DNA of 64,000 nt. Source: a bacterium (GTDB lineage: Bacteria; Electryoneota; Electryoneia; Electryoneales; Electryoneaceae). Position numbers and translations under genes: made by a program. Of this stretch, positions 53,383-63,192 are shown piece after piece. Under the pieces are notes generated by a model. That model did no database searches, was not told where the DNA came from, and saw only the letters and a list, made by a program, of their open reading frames with translations. How positions within the stretch are numbered: position 1 is the stretch's first letter; each line of letters starts with the position of its first letter. The DNA lies in NCBI GenBank assembly GCA_020444425.1, contig JAHLLB010000001.1, positions 1 through 64,000 of the forward strand. The letters are read 5' to 3'.

Positions 53383-55809
53383 CTAAAAGTCCTTCACCGG
53401 CTGCAGCCGGGCAATTTTCTGGATCAACTTTTTCTGGCCAATACCATCAAATTCGACCGTGACCCGCACCGAGTCCTGGAACGGTGACGTCGCAATCACG
53501 ATTCCCTGCCCGAATTTGGGGTGCGTGACCAGGTCGCCGGCACGCACCGCCGGAATGTCCTCACCACTCACATGCGCGGTCTGCGGTGAAGTTGCCTGGC
53601 TTTCTTCGTTCGGCTCGTCATGCTGAGTTCCACCGCCCAATCGTCCAAGCACCGGCAGCTCAGCCGACGCCTGCTTGCGAGGCGCTTTACTCAACGTGCG
53701 CGGTTTCCACGATCCACCGCCCGATCCAGTATACCCCTGCGCCTTCTGCAGGCCCTGGTACTTGCCGGCGGAGGACATGGGGTTTCGTCCCGTCCACTCG
53801 ATGCTGTCCTTCGGCAGATCGAGCAGGAATGGACTCGGGCCCATGTCGGTAAACTGACCCCAGACTCGCCGGTTCTGCGTGTACGTCAATACTAATTCAT
53901 CGTGCGCCCGGGTCACGGCCACATAAAACAGCCGCCGTTCCTCGTCGAGATCACGGGAGTCGTCGTCATCCGGGCTGCTCAACGGGAAGGTTTTGTCCTC
54001 GAGACCGGTGACGAACACGCTCGGGAATTCCAGCCCCTTGGCGGCGTGAATCGTCATCAGGCGCACCGAATCCGCACCCGGATCGTACTTGTCCTGATCG
54101 CTGGCCAGCGCCGCCTGCTCGAGGTAATCCTGCAACGTGCCCCTGCGCACCGAGTGTTCCGCGAGACTGTTGAAGAGGCTGTCGAGGTTGTCCAGTCGGC
54201 CTTGCGCCTCGAAATCGCCCTCGTCACGTAACCGGCCGATGTATCCGGATTCCTCAAGCACCGTCTGCGCCCACTTTTCCAGCGGAGCGGGCTCAGCGGC
54301 TTCACCTTCAGCTATGGATTGGACGTCGTCCGGAATCGCCTCGGCATCGCCATTCTCGGCGGGTTTCGGCGGCTGAATCGAATGCAGCGCGGTTTGCCAC
54401 GTCAGGATCTGCTCGGTGAACTTCTGGCAGGCGTTGACCGCACGTGTCCCCAGTCCATCGACCAGGTTCGACTTGGTCATCACCTCGAACAGTGATCGGT
54501 CGTGTTCCGCTCCGAACGCCTGCAGTTTCTGCAACGTGGTCGCGCCGATCCCGCGCGGCGGTTCAGCGATGATCCGGCGCAGGGACAACTCGTCCAGCGG
54601 ATTCAGACACAGCCGGAAATACGCCAGCGCGTCCCGGATTTCCTTGCGCGAATAGAAGCCAACACCGCCCAGCACCTGGTACGGATACCGCATCGCGCGC
54701 AAGGCGTCTTCGAACAAACGGGATTGCGCGTTGGTACGGTACAGAATCGCGAAGTCCTTGAACGCGCGCTTTCCACTCAATGTTGCCCGGCCGATGCGAT
54801 CAACCACTTCGCGGGCTTCGTCGATATCGGTACCGACCCCGACCACCTCCGGGACCACGCCGCCGGACCGATTGGTCCACAGCTTCTTTTCTTCGCGACG
54901 GATCGACTTGCTGACGACGGCGTTTGCGAGATCGAGAATCTGCTGCGTGCTGCGGTAGTTCTGTTCCAGACGAAAGACCTTCGCGCCTTCAAACACATCC
55001 TTGAACGAGAAGATGTTATCCACCCGCGCACCACGCCACCCGTAAATCGACTGGTCATCGTCCCCGACCGCGAACAGGTTCGGTTTGGGTCCGGCGAGCT
55101 GACGCAACAGCTCGAACTGGGCACGATTGGTGTCCTGCATCTCGTCCACGTGTAAGTAGCGCCATCGTCCCGACCAGTAGTTCAGCACCGCCGGATACTC
55201 GCGGAAGAGCTGGATCGGCAGGGTGATCAGGTCGTCGAAATCCATCCCGCCGAGCACCTTCAGGCGCTTCTTGTATTCGGGATAGACCGCCGCGACCACT
55301 CGTTCGAAGGGTAATTTTGCGCGGGCATCGTAGGTTTCTGGATCAACGAGATCGTTTTTCAACTTGCTGATCGCCGAGTGCACCATCTTCGGCCGGAAGC
55401 GGTCCTCGGAGTGATCCTTGAGGATCTGCTTGACCAGCCGGACGGAATCGTCGGCATCGAAAATGGAGAAGTCGCGTGGATAGCCGAGGGTTTCGGCGTC
55501 CCGGCGCAACACACGCAGCATTGTCGAGTGGAAGGTGCCGGCGGCGACCTCATCGCCTCCGTCGGTGATCTGCGCCGCACGTTGCTTCAGCTCTCCGGCG
55601 GCCTTGTTGGTAAAGGTGACCGCGAGGACTTGCCACGGACGGGCAAGCCGTTGCTGGACAATGTGCGCGATGCGGTGCGTGAGCACACGGGTCTTGCCGC
55701 TGCCCGCCCCGGCGAGCACGAGCACCGGGCCTTCGGTACACTCAACGGCGGCCTTCTGCGCGTCGTTGAGCCCGGTAAACAAATCGGTGGCAAACTGGAA
55801 TTGGTTCAT
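53383..55809 (-). CDS. pcrA: UvrD/PcrA-type DNA helicase
   Basis: This 808-residue superfamily 1A helicase unwinds DNA 3' to 5' in repair and replication restart. Visible motifs are LNDAQKAAV, Walker A LAGAGSGKTRVL, VTFTNKAAGEL, DEMQDTNRAQ, GDDDQSIYGWRGA, QNYRST, MTIHAAKGLEF and YVAVTRAHDEL. The C-terminal domain (VTHPKFGQGIVI) is the Tudor-like RNA polymerase-binding module of PcrA. ATG 55809 overlaps the mltG stop (ATGA); a longer frame to 55941 is rejected because it runs through mltG. Confidence 0.96.
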   Translation of the reverse strand: MNQFQFATDLFTGLNDAQKAAVECTEGPVLVLAGAGSGKTRVLTHRIAHIVQQRLARPWQVLAVTFTNKAAGELKQRAAQITDGGDEVAAGTFHSTMLRVLRRDAETLGYPRDFSIFDADDSVRLVKQILKDHSEDRFRPKMVHSAISKLKNDLVDPETYDARAKLPFERVVAAVYPEYKKRLKVLGGMDFDDLITLPIQLFREYPAVLNYWSGRWRYLHVDEMQDTNRAQFELLRQLAGPKPNLFAVGDDDQSIYGWRGARVDNIFSFKDVFEGAKVFRLEQNYRSTQQILDLANAVVSKSIRREEKKLWTNRSGGVVPEVVGVGTDIDEAREVVDRIGRATLSGKRAFKDFAILYRTNAQSRLFEDALRAMRYPYQVLGGVGFYSRKEIRDALAYFRLCLNPLDELSLRRIIAEPPRGIGATTLQKLQAFGAEHDRSLFEVMTKSNLVDGLGTRAVNACQKFTEQILTWQTALHSIQPPKPAENGDAEAIPDDVQSIAEGEAAEPAPLEKWAQTVLEESGYIGRLRDEGDFEAQGRLDNLDSLFNSLAEHSVRRGTLQDYLEQAALASDQDKYDPGADSVRLMTIHAAKGLEFPSVFVTGLEDKTFPLSSPDDDDSRDLDEERRLFYVAVTRAHDELVLTYTQNRRVWGQFTDMGPSPFLLDLPKDSIEWTGRNPMSSAGKYQGLQKAQGYTGSGGGSWKPRTLSKAPRKQASAELPVLGRLGGGTQHDEPNEESQATSPQTAHVSGEDIPAVRAGDLVTHPKFGQGIVIATSPFQDSVRVTVEFDGIGQKKLIQKIARLQPVKDF

Positions 55810-56855
55810 TGGCTGTTGAGGCGTTGCTGCCGTGCAACCACACGGCGGACCTCGTCGAACTTTTCTTTCGCTTTCAGGTGTTCTTCGTAGGTGCGGGTGA
55901 AGGTATGACCGCCGTCTCCCCGCGCCACCATGAACAGCCACGGCGCCTCGGGAGGTTTCACCGCAGCCCTCAGCGCGGCTTCGCCGGGGTTGTTGATCGG
56001 TCCCGGCGGCAACCCGCGATACAGGTAGGTATTGTACGGACTGTCGATCTTCAGATCGGTAAGCAACAAGCGTTTCGGACCGTTCGGGAGCAGGTATTGA
56101 ACTGTCGGATCGGCCTCGAGTTTCATGCCACGATTCAAGCGATTCCTGTACACCGCCGCCACATCCCCGGCCTCAGCCTCGAGATTGATCTCGCCTTCGA
56201 CGATACTGGCCAGAGTGATCACTCCAAGCAGCCCGTATTTGTCCGCCCGCGCATCGGCCAACCACCGGCCGCCGAGCCGATCGGAAAAATGGGACACCAT
56301 TTCCGTGACCACACGTTCCGGATTGGCGTTCAGCGGGAAGACATACGTTTCCGGGAACAACAGGCCGTCCAACGAGGGCAGTTCGTCAAAACCGAGCTTC
56401 GCGGTGAAGGCTTCGGAACGTACCGTAGCGACAAATCCGGCGCTGTCGGTTATACCCGCCGCCCGTAGTCGTGCTCCCATCTGTTCTGCGGTCCAGCCCT
56501 CGGGGAAAGTCACCTCAGTGGTGGCGATACGTCCCTCGGTGAGGATCGCGGCCAGATCCGAGGACGACGCCGATCGTTCGAGGAAATACGTGCCGGACTT
56601 GATCGCTTCCGCTTTGTTCCGCAGGCGCAGGTACCAGACAAACCCGTCGGAGTTGTCGATCAGCCCTGCGTCGTGCAATGATTCCGCGACGGCGTACGCG
56701 TACATCCCGTCACGCACGCGGAATGTGTCGACTCCGGCGGCGTCCGGGTTGGCCCGTTCGCCGAAAATCGCGTCACCGAAAAACAGCAACGTGGAACACA
56801 CAACGATGGCCAGCAAAACAGCCAATATGATCAGGTTACGCAACAGTATGAACAT
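55806..56855 (-). CDS. mltG: Endolytic murein transglycosylase MltG
   Basis: This 349-residue MltG has an N-terminal membrane helix (about 5-27), a LysM-like segment and the YceG domain with ASIVEGEI, which holds the catalytic Glu. Typical YRNRL, LEADPTVQY, DSPYNTYLYRGLPPGPINNPG and THTF-like HTFTRTYEEHL segments follow. It cuts nascent glycan strands at the periplasmic membrane face. It overlaps pcrA by four bases. Confidence 0.96.
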   Translation of the reverse strand: MFILLRNLIILAVLLAIVVCSTLLFFGDAIFGERANPDAAGVDTFRVRDGMYAYAVAESLHDAGLIDNSDGFVWYLRLRNKAEAIKSGTYFLERSASSSDLAAILTEGRIATTEVTFPEGWTAEQMGARLRAAGITDSAGFVATVRSEAFTAKLGFDELPSLDGLLFPETYVFPLNANPERVVTEMVSHFSDRLGGRWLADARADKYGLLGVITLASIVEGEINLEAEAGDVAAVYRNRLNRGMKLEADPTVQYLLPNGPKRLLLTDLKIDSPYNTYLYRGLPPGPINNPGEAALRAAVKPPEAPWLFMVARGDGGHTFTRTYEEHLKAKEKFDEVRRVVARQQRLNSQ

Positions 56856-56894
56856 CCCAGGTAAAACGGGTACACGTTCGGTAACGTTCGCGTG

Positions 56895-57446
56895 TCAGAT
56901 CGCCAGGTTGATGTGGTTCAACCATTCGCCAACGTCCTCGGCGGAGGCGACCCACTCAACCGTTCCAGCGGAAATCGACTCGAACTCGTCCAGCATCGGT
57001 CCCAACCGTGATTGCCAGAACGGTTCCCAGATCGCGAACTTGCGCCCTTCAAAACGCCGCACCAGAGCAATGGACGACCAGATTTCGGCCAGTGTTCCAC
57101 TTCCACCCGGCAAACCGATCGCCCGTGGCACACGCAGCAACATCGACATCCGTTCCGTGTAATCGCTTGCGACGAAGAACTTGTCGATATGCGGATTCGG
57201 TTTGTGCACCTTCGGCGGCGCATACAAGATGCCGACGGCTTCCCCACCAGCTTCAATCGCACCTTTGCTGGCGGCCTCCATCGCGCCACCGTAACCGCCG
57301 GTGACCAGCGTGAAGCCGCGATTGGCGATCATCCGGCCGATCCGTTCGGACAGCTTCCAGCCTTCGCTGCCCGGCTGCCATGCTCCGCCGCCGAACAGGC
57401 AGAACGGATTGTCCACCTCAAATTTCTTGTGTACGGACAGATTCAT
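56895..57446 (-). CDS. LOG family protein (lysine decarboxylase-like fold)
   Basis: This 183-residue Rossmann-fold LOG protein has FGGGAWQPGSEGW, VTGGYGGAMEAASKGA and PGGSGTLAEIW, the family nucleotide-binding and catalytic motif. Relatives are cytokinin-type riboside 5'-monophosphate phosphoribohydrolases or nucleotide-binding proteins of unclear role. ATG 57446 has GGGAGGAG upstream; the 56-codon extension to 57614 is rejected. The 244-base gap before the next gene (57447-57690) shows nothing clear. Confidence 0.88.
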   Translation of the reverse strand: MNLSVHKKFEVDNPFCLFGGGAWQPGSEGWKLSERIGRMIANRGFTLVTGGYGGAMEAASKGAIEAGGEAVGILYAPPKVHKPNPHIDKFFVASDYTERMSMLLRVPRAIGLPGGSGTLAEIWSSIALVRRFEGRKFAIWEPFWQSRLGPMLDEFESISAGTVEWVASAEDVGEWLNHINLAI

Positions 57447-57690
57447 TATCTCCTCCCTGTTTGCAAGCTCATGGAAGATAAAACATTGAACCGGCATTCC
57501 CAGAGAGAGAAAAGCCATCAGAGTCTTCGCAGGTGCGGTCGTGGGGGATCGACCACACTGCAAGCCCGACCTGATGGCGAGAGTCAATGTACGAGCCGTA
57601 CTCGCAGAACGCAAGGAAAAGTTAGAACTGTCTAACTCGTACCTCTCTTCATCGGATTATTTCACGGGTTCCCCCGATCAGTCCGTTCGA

Positions 57691-58542
57691 TCAACGCCAG
57701 CGCAGATCGACATCACCCATACCGACGCTTAGGTCGATGTCCAGCTTTATCGATGCGGTGTCGTAGTCATCTGTTTCCCAGACGTCCTTGCGGACCTTTT
57801 CCATGTCATCCAGATCGATGGACGACAGGAAACCACCGTCGTGGTAGACACGGATCCCCATACCCTTTTCGACGATGATGTCGCAGCTGCCCATGCCGAC
57901 GCTGATATCGACCATGCCTTCGCCCTTGTAGCCGCGCAGGTCGAGCGTCACATCGCCCATTCCGGCATCAACATCCAGCTTCTTGAAGCGCAGATGGCCG
58001 AGTTTGACTGTCTCCAGCGACCCGAGGCCGCATTCGATGCTGATCCGGTCGGACTCGATCTCGTTCGGCTTGTCCACGATCAGTTCGGTTTCCGCAAGAC
58101 CGGCGTCCAGCTCGAGCCGCTTCACCTTGAGACCGGTCAGGTCAATGTTGTTTTCTCCCAGGCCGACGTCACAACGAATGGCGTATTCCGGTTTCGGAGA
58201 CAGCAGCACCTGGTAATCGCCACCGTCCATATCATCGGTGCCACCAAAGTGATGATGATCGTCATCGGATTCGAGATAGACATACACCATGTCAGTCTCG
58301 CGTTCGACCTTCATCGTTGGTTCGTCGAAATCTTCGTCATACTCGCCGCTGAAGTCGACCAGGGTTTCATCTTCACCCGCCTTGACCGAGGTTTCTGCAA
58401 TGGACAGATCGAGCTGCAGTTCGACAAATTCCGCGCCGCCAAGCGCTTCGGTGTGAGCGAAGGAGTTGCGCTTTTTCGCGTAGGCAATCACCACACACAA
58501 CGCAAGCACAACAACCAAAGCTGAAGTCAGTTTCCTTGACAT
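57691..58542 (-). CDS. LiaF-like / toast-rack beta-solenoid envelope protein
   Basis: This 283-residue exported protein has an N-terminal hydrophobic signal (about 5-22). Short beta-strand repeats follow, of the kind ELDAGLAETELIVD, LDVDAGMGDVTLDL and DISVGMGSCDIIVE, ending in DLSVGMGDVDLRWR. This resembles the toast-rack (LiaF C-terminal) and DUF4097 beta-solenoids found in envelope-stress systems. ATG 58542 follows GGAGAG. It lies 43 bases after a second beta-solenoid protein gene, so the two probably work together. Confidence 0.75.
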   Translation of the reverse strand: MSRKLTSALVVVLALCVVIAYAKKRNSFAHTEALGGAEFVELQLDLSIAETSVKAGEDETLVDFSGEYDEDFDEPTMKVERETDMVYVYLESDDDHHHFGGTDDMDGGDYQVLLSPKPEYAIRCDVGLGENNIDLTGLKVKRLELDAGLAETELIVDKPNEIESDRISIECGLGSLETVKLGHLRFKKLDVDAGMGDVTLDLRGYKGEGMVDISVGMGSCDIIVEKGMGIRVYHDGGFLSSIDLDDMEKVRKDVWETDDYDTASIKLDIDLSVGMGDVDLRWR

Positions 58543-58585
58543 GGTTACACTCTCCTGGCTGGTGTTGGCGACACGCACTTTCGGA

Positions 58586-59836
58586 TCAGTTTTTCCTGAT
58601 CCGGATTTTTCCGCCGCCGACCGTAATGTCAATTTCAGATCCTCCCCCATTGACTTGACCGCGTGCGGCAATGCTGCCACCGAAATCACGAACGTCAAGT
58701 GGGAAGTCTGATTGTATCGCGTCCTGGTTTCTGCTGCAGTTCAGCCGGACAACCAGGTCCGTCTGGACTGATTCATAGAGGCTCACCTCGACGTCTCCGG
58801 CATTGACCTGAAGGTCCCAGCGAACGGGATCCGGCAAATCCTCGCTCAGAGTCGCGAATACAGATCCGGCGGTGAGGTCGATATCCAAATCACCCGCGAT
58901 ACCGTCGATGGTGATATTTCCCGCGCTGCCGAACACATCGACATCCCCCAGATGCTGGTGAATCTCCAGATCCCCGCCGCTGACATTGAAGTCAAGGTTG
59001 CCGGTGCAGTCTTCGACCAGGATATCACCCCCACGGCTTTCCAGGTTGGAAATCTCGATGATTTCAGATCGACGCATGATGATCTGGCCGCCGGATGTCT
59101 GGACTTTCAATCGTTCCGCCTTGACATCGTTCAATGTGATATCGCCACCCCAGGAAGAGATGTTCATCCGCCCACAGGCCATGTTCAGGGTGATATCACC
59201 ACCAGCGGTATCCAGGTCGATAATCCCTTCGTCACCATCAAGTTCGACTCGTCCACCTGCGGAATTAACACTTTGCAGGCCACAATGCTTTTTTAGAAAG
59301 ACGTCGCCACCAGATGTTGACAGGATCAACCTTCCGCTTGTCCCATCCAGAGTTACGGTGCCTCCATTGGACTCGAGCCGCATCTCGCCAGCGAGATTTT
59401 TAAGCAGGAGATCCCCACCGGTAGTAATCAGCTCTGTATTCGTGTGAAACGGTGTATAGAACGTCATTTCAAACCAGGCTGTTCGAGTCGCAAACTCCAG
59501 ATCCAGCATCCTTCCCTTCATTGACAACGAATTCGTGGCAATTTCGAGGTTGGGATGCAGTTCCTCAAATTCAGTCTGTGCACTCGACTCATCCAGCCTG
59601 GAAGCCGCATGATAGACCAGAACCAGTTTGGTATCTTCGCGTTCTTCTCCAATAACGACGATTTTTGCGGAACACTCATCAACCGAAATCACAGGGCGAT
59701 CCCCGAGCCCGAAAAAGCTGGTTTCTGTTGCTGTCCAGTAGTCACCACTCTTTTCCCAGACCACTTCACTTTCAGCTGCCAGCAGCATGCAAGGCACGGC
59801 CAACAGCAGCGCAATCACGAGTGTACGGCGCGGCAT
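58586..59836 (-). CDS. DUF4097-like beta-solenoid protein
   Basis: This 416-residue exported protein has a signal peptide (about 1-20). From about 135 it has a long regular series of strands with TSGGDV, TAGGDI, SWGGDI, SGGDL and SAGNI turns, characteristic of DUF4097 parallel beta-helices. The C-terminus ends in an ITVGGGKIRIRKN strand. It is predicted to be periplasmic or surface-located; the partner and ligand are unknown. It is followed by the LiaF-like gene in one unit. ATG 59836 is used; upstream (59837-59976) no promoter was recognised. Confidence 0.75.
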   Translation of the reverse strand: MPRRTLVIALLLAVPCMLLAAESEVVWEKSGDYWTATETSFFGLGDRPVISVDECSAKIVVIGEEREDTKLVLVYHAASRLDESSAQTEFEELHPNLEIATNSLSMKGRMLDLEFATRTAWFEMTFYTPFHTNTELITTGGDLLLKNLAGEMRLESNGGTVTLDGTSGRLILSTSGGDVFLKKHCGLQSVNSAGGRVELDGDEGIIDLDTAGGDITLNMACGRMNISSWGGDITLNDVKAERLKVQTSGGQIIMRRSEIIEISNLESRGGDILVEDCTGNLDFNVSGGDLEIHQHLGDVDVFGSAGNITIDGIAGDLDIDLTAGSVFATLSEDLPDPVRWDLQVNAGDVEVSLYESVQTDLVVRLNCSRNQDAIQSDFPLDVRDFGGSIAARGQVNGGGSEIDITVGGGKIRIRKN

Positions 59837-59976
59837 GATAGAGCCTTTCTACGTGAGCGGGGGGCTCGCCAGTCTTTAGACAGAGACAGTTGCAGGGGGG
59901 TTACAGGGGGAGGCAGTGGACAACGATCAAGTTCGCTCTGTCTTTGTGAAGACAAGGTACAAACTTTATCGAGGAA

Positions 59977-61101
59977 TCACCAGTTCCACTCCTCGTCGTC
60001 TTTCGTGCGTGGCGGAGGTTGGATGCCCGGGTAATACGGTGTTCCGAGCCGGTATTCCACAAGGTTACCGTCTATGGTGCCGACCGGAATCTTGGTGCTC
60101 ATGCGTACCGGGATCCGTCGTTCGTCGTCCGTGATCCAGACAAACACACGCCCGGCTTTCTTGAACAGGCCTTCCGACGTGATCACCGGTTCCACCTTGA
60201 TGCAGTGAAACTCACCCGCCGGGACTTTAATGGTCTCTTTCTCATAGACCTTCACCGTCAGCGGATACTGCACGTCGAGGTCATGCACTGGAATCACCAG
60301 CTCGGTGTTTTCCTCAAGATCCTGGGCGCGCACCCAGAACAGTGCTGATATGATGTTATGCGTATAGGGCAGGGCGGGTGTGATTCCCTTTGGACCGTTC
60401 TCGTTGGAGATCGCTACCCAACCGGTGTCGTGGTTGTAGTCGAAGTACTTGCGGCTGTGGTACGAGCCTTCGTTGATGTTACGCTCGTAGCGCTGCGAAT
60501 AGAGGCCGCCGATGTCAAACCAGGATTCGACGTAATCCCGCACCTTGTAAATGAAATCGATCCCCTTGGTGCTCTTCACCCGGCTGGAGAAATGGTACGC
60601 CGGACGGCCTTCCACATCCTCCACCCCGATCAGCGACATCTCGCTCATGCCGGCTTTAACGAAGGAGAATTCCATGTAGTAGCGCAGCCGCTCGCCGACA
60701 CCGAAGGGGACATCGTACACCGATCCGTCCGGTGCCGCAAACGCTTCCACTCCCCCGCCCGGTTTTGCGCGATAGCCGACCGGTATCGAGCCCGGTTCAA
60801 TCGCTACGGTATCTGGTTGAGAAACGAGGGTGTCAGGAGCGATGACGACCGTATCCTGCGCCGCTGCCAGCGTGTCATCCGCAACAACGAGGGTATCCTG
60901 CGCGACGATAAGCGTGTCCTGCCCCAGCAGCGTGCTGTCAGGCATGGCCGCCAAGGTGTCCGTTGTGTCCGGTGCAGGCCTTTTCTCTGGAGGGGCGCCA
61001 GCCAGCGACAACGAACAGAGAGCCAGCGCAACGGCAAACACCGTCGCAGCGGTGAAGCGGCGGAGAAATCTCGCGGTTTCTGGTTCGAGGGGTTTCGTCA
61101 T
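59977..61101 (-). CDS. DUF3108 protein with Asp-Thr-Leu repeat linker
   Basis: This 374-residue exported protein has a hydrophobic signal (about 15-34), then a low-complexity linker of repeated DTL/DTV units (about 46-103). The DUF3108 domain follows (about 130-355), with FGVGERLRYYMEFSFVKAGMS, RVKSTKGIDFIYKVRDYVESW and VPAGEFHCIKVEP. The family is found in outer-membrane-associated proteins of unknown role. ATG 61101 is used; GTG 61119 would add six residues. The gene starts 24 bases after cysS ends. Confidence 0.85.
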   Translation of the reverse strand: MTKPLEPETARFLRRFTAATVFAVALALCSLSLAGAPPEKRPAPDTTDTLAAMPDSTLLGQDTLIVAQDTLVVADDTLAAAQDTVVIAPDTLVSQPDTVAIEPGSIPVGYRAKPGGGVEAFAAPDGSVYDVPFGVGERLRYYMEFSFVKAGMSEMSLIGVEDVEGRPAYHFSSRVKSTKGIDFIYKVRDYVESWFDIGGLYSQRYERNINEGSYHSRKYFDYNHDTGWVAISNENGPKGITPALPYTHNIISALFWVRAQDLEENTELVIPVHDLDVQYPLTVKVYEKETIKVPAGEFHCIKVEPVITSEGLFKKAGRVFVWITDDERRIPVRMSTKIPVGTIDGNLVEYRLGTPYYPGIQPPPRTKDDEEWNW

Positions 61102-61125
61102 AGCACTGGGTACACTCACGGTCGG

Positions 61126-62538
61126 CTACTTGCGTTTCCACCGGGTGCCGTCCGCTCCGTCCTTTAATTCGATGCCTTCCGCGGCAAGCTGATCACGGAT
61201 TTCGTCCGCCCGCGCCCAATTCTTGTCGGCACGCGCCTGCCAGCGTTCGGCGACCAGAGCGTCAATACGTTCGGATTCAGGATCGGCGGCCTCCTCACCG
61301 AAAGGGTTGAACAGGCTTAGTGCGTGGTCGAATTTTTCCCACAACTCTGTCAGCTGTGGCAATAGTCCCTGGGTCGCCCGGCCTTCGTGGTGCAGCGCGT
61401 TGATTTCACGGATCAACGTGAACACATGCGCCAACGCCCCGCTGACGTTGAGATCGTCGTCCATTGCGCTGAAGAACCCGGCTTCTGCACGCTCAATCGC
61501 CTCGGTCGCCTCCGGGACAGCCTCACCCTCTGGATACGTGGCCCAGCTGGCGTGGAATTCGTCAATCCGTTCGATTGCGGCGCGTGCCGCCTTCAGCCCG
61601 TCGAACGTGAAATTCAGTTTGCTGCGGTAATGGGTTGCCGCCAGCACGTAGCGGATCTCACGCGGGCTGTAACCCATCTCGATGATATCGCGGAGCGTAT
61701 AGAAATTGCCCAGCGACTTGCTCATCTTGCGGCCTTCGATGATCAGGTGCTCGTTGTGCAGCCACCAGTGCGCGAAATCTCCACCGATGCCGCACAGGCT
61801 CTGCGCGATTTCGTTTTCGTGATGCGGAAACACGAGGTCGACGCCGCCGGTGTGGATATCAAAATCGTGGCCGAGGTATTTCGTCGACATCGCCGAGCAT
61901 TCGAGGTGCCAGCCGGGGCGTCCCTTGCCGAAGGGAGTTTCCCAGAACACGTCCCCGTCCGCCTCGTCGTACGCTTTCCACAACGCAAAGTCGCGGACAT
62001 CGTCCTTGGACTCATACTCATCGGACGATACGCGTTCCCCGACACGGAGATCTTCCAGGCGTTTTCCGGACAACGTGCCGTAGTTCGCGAAACTGCTGAC
62101 GGAGAAGTAAATCGAACCGTCCTCCGCCTTGTACGCGTTCCCGCTGTCGAGCAGGTTCTGTACCAGCTCGACCATGACGTCGATGTGCGTCGTCGCTTCC
62201 GGGTACACGTGCGCGCGCTGAATGTTCAACGTGTCGATGTCCGCGAAGAAGGCTTCCCGGTACCGCGCAGTGTAGTCGTTGAGCGGCAACTTTTCTTCCT
62301 GGCTGCGGCGGATGGTTTTGTCGTCGACATCGGTCAGGTTCATCACCTGCAGCACGTCGAATCCCTTCACCTCCAGCCAACGGCGCAGGGTGTCGGTGAA
62401 GATGTACGAGCGAAAGTTGCCGATGTGGGCAAAGTCGTAGATCGTCGGACCGCAATTGTAGACGCCAACTTTGCCGTCATGCAGCGGGGTGAACGGGAGC
62501 TTTTTCCGGCGACGGGTATCAAAAAACTGCAGGCTCAT
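61126..62538 (-). CDS. cysS: Cysteinyl-tRNA synthetase
   Basis: This 470-residue class I synthetase charges tRNA-Cys. It shows the zinc-ligand Cys in VYNCGPTIYD, HIGN (family HIGH), HLECSAMS, FPHHENEIAQS and KMSKS. The length is normal. It is placed between pgsA (seven bases) and the DUF3108 gene. Confidence 0.97.
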   Translation of the reverse strand: MSLQFFDTRRRKKLPFTPLHDGKVGVYNCGPTIYDFAHIGNFRSYIFTDTLRRWLEVKGFDVLQVMNLTDVDDKTIRRSQEEKLPLNDYTARYREAFFADIDTLNIQRAHVYPEATTHIDVMVELVQNLLDSGNAYKAEDGSIYFSVSSFANYGTLSGKRLEDLRVGERVSSDEYESKDDVRDFALWKAYDEADGDVFWETPFGKGRPGWHLECSAMSTKYLGHDFDIHTGGVDLVFPHHENEIAQSLCGIGGDFAHWWLHNEHLIIEGRKMSKSLGNFYTLRDIIEMGYSPREIRYVLAATHYRSKLNFTFDGLKAARAAIERIDEFHASWATYPEGEAVPEATEAIERAEAGFFSAMDDDLNVSGALAHVFTLIREINALHHEGRATQGLLPQLTELWEKFDHALSLFNPFGEEAADPESERIDALVAERWQARADKNWARADEIRDQLAAEGIELKDGADGTRWKRK

Positions 62539-62545
62539 GAGTCAA

Positions 62546-63178
62546 TCAGGTTGTTTGCGCTTGTTGCCGCTTCAGTTTCAGGTAGACGGCAAGATAGTCA
62601 ACGCTGGAAAGTAGCAACAGGGCAAACGCCAGCCACGGGAGCGTGAGCACCAGCCATGCAGGCAGCCAGTCGGCGATCAATTGCGCCAGCAAGGTCGAGG
62701 AGACGACAAACATCGTCGTCTTGCCGATCCAACGGCTGGTAAACAGGTGGCGGTTCTTGCGCAGTACGCGAATCGCGAGGCCGAGAATGGTGGCGTCTCG
62801 AATCACCATCGCCACCAACACCGCGACTGGAAAGTCATACGGGCGGTCGGTAAACACGAGCACTACCGCGACGGAGACGACGACCAGCTTGTCGATCACC
62901 GGGTCGAGGATCTTACCGAGGTCGGACCGCAGGTCCAGGGTGCGCGCGACGATGCCGTCGAGGCCGTCGGTGAGAAATGACAGGACAAGCAACAGCGCGG
63001 CGAGGTGATCCGTCTTCGGGCCGTCCGAGTTGATCAGCATCCCGATGGCCGGGATGGCAAAGACAAGCCGCGCCAGTGACAGCAGGTTCGGGAGCAGAAG
63101 CCAGTCCCGCGCCTGAATCTGCAGGCCCGTGCTATCGGGTGTGGATTCCGTAACCGTTTCTTGAGTGGAACGGTTCAT
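62546..63178 (-). CDS. pgsA: CDP-diacylglycerol--glycerol-3-phosphate 3-phosphatidyltransferase
   Basis: This 210-residue inner-membrane enzyme has the CDP-alcohol phosphatidyltransferase motif in full, DGLDG...AR...G...D...D (from FLTDGLDGIVARTLDLRSDL to ILDPVIDK). Several membrane helices surround it. It most likely makes phosphatidylglycerol phosphate; other CDP-alcohol substrates are possible. It is transcribed with cysS. Confidence 0.88.
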   Translation of the reverse strand: MNRSTQETVTESTPDSTGLQIQARDWLLLPNLLSLARLVFAIPAIGMLINSDGPKTDHLAALLLVLSFLTDGLDGIVARTLDLRSDLGKILDPVIDKLVVVSVAVVLVFTDRPYDFPVAVLVAMVIRDATILGLAIRVLRKNRHLFTSRWIGKTTMFVVSSTLLAQLIADWLPAWLVLTLPWLAFALLLLSSVDYLAVYLKLKRQQAQTT

Positions 63179-63192
63179 TCACCAGCCTGGGT

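Noticed and set aside
61387..62646. 419-codon plus-strand frame opposite cysS
   Set aside because: Antisense of cysS, whose HIGN and KMSKS motifs are clear.
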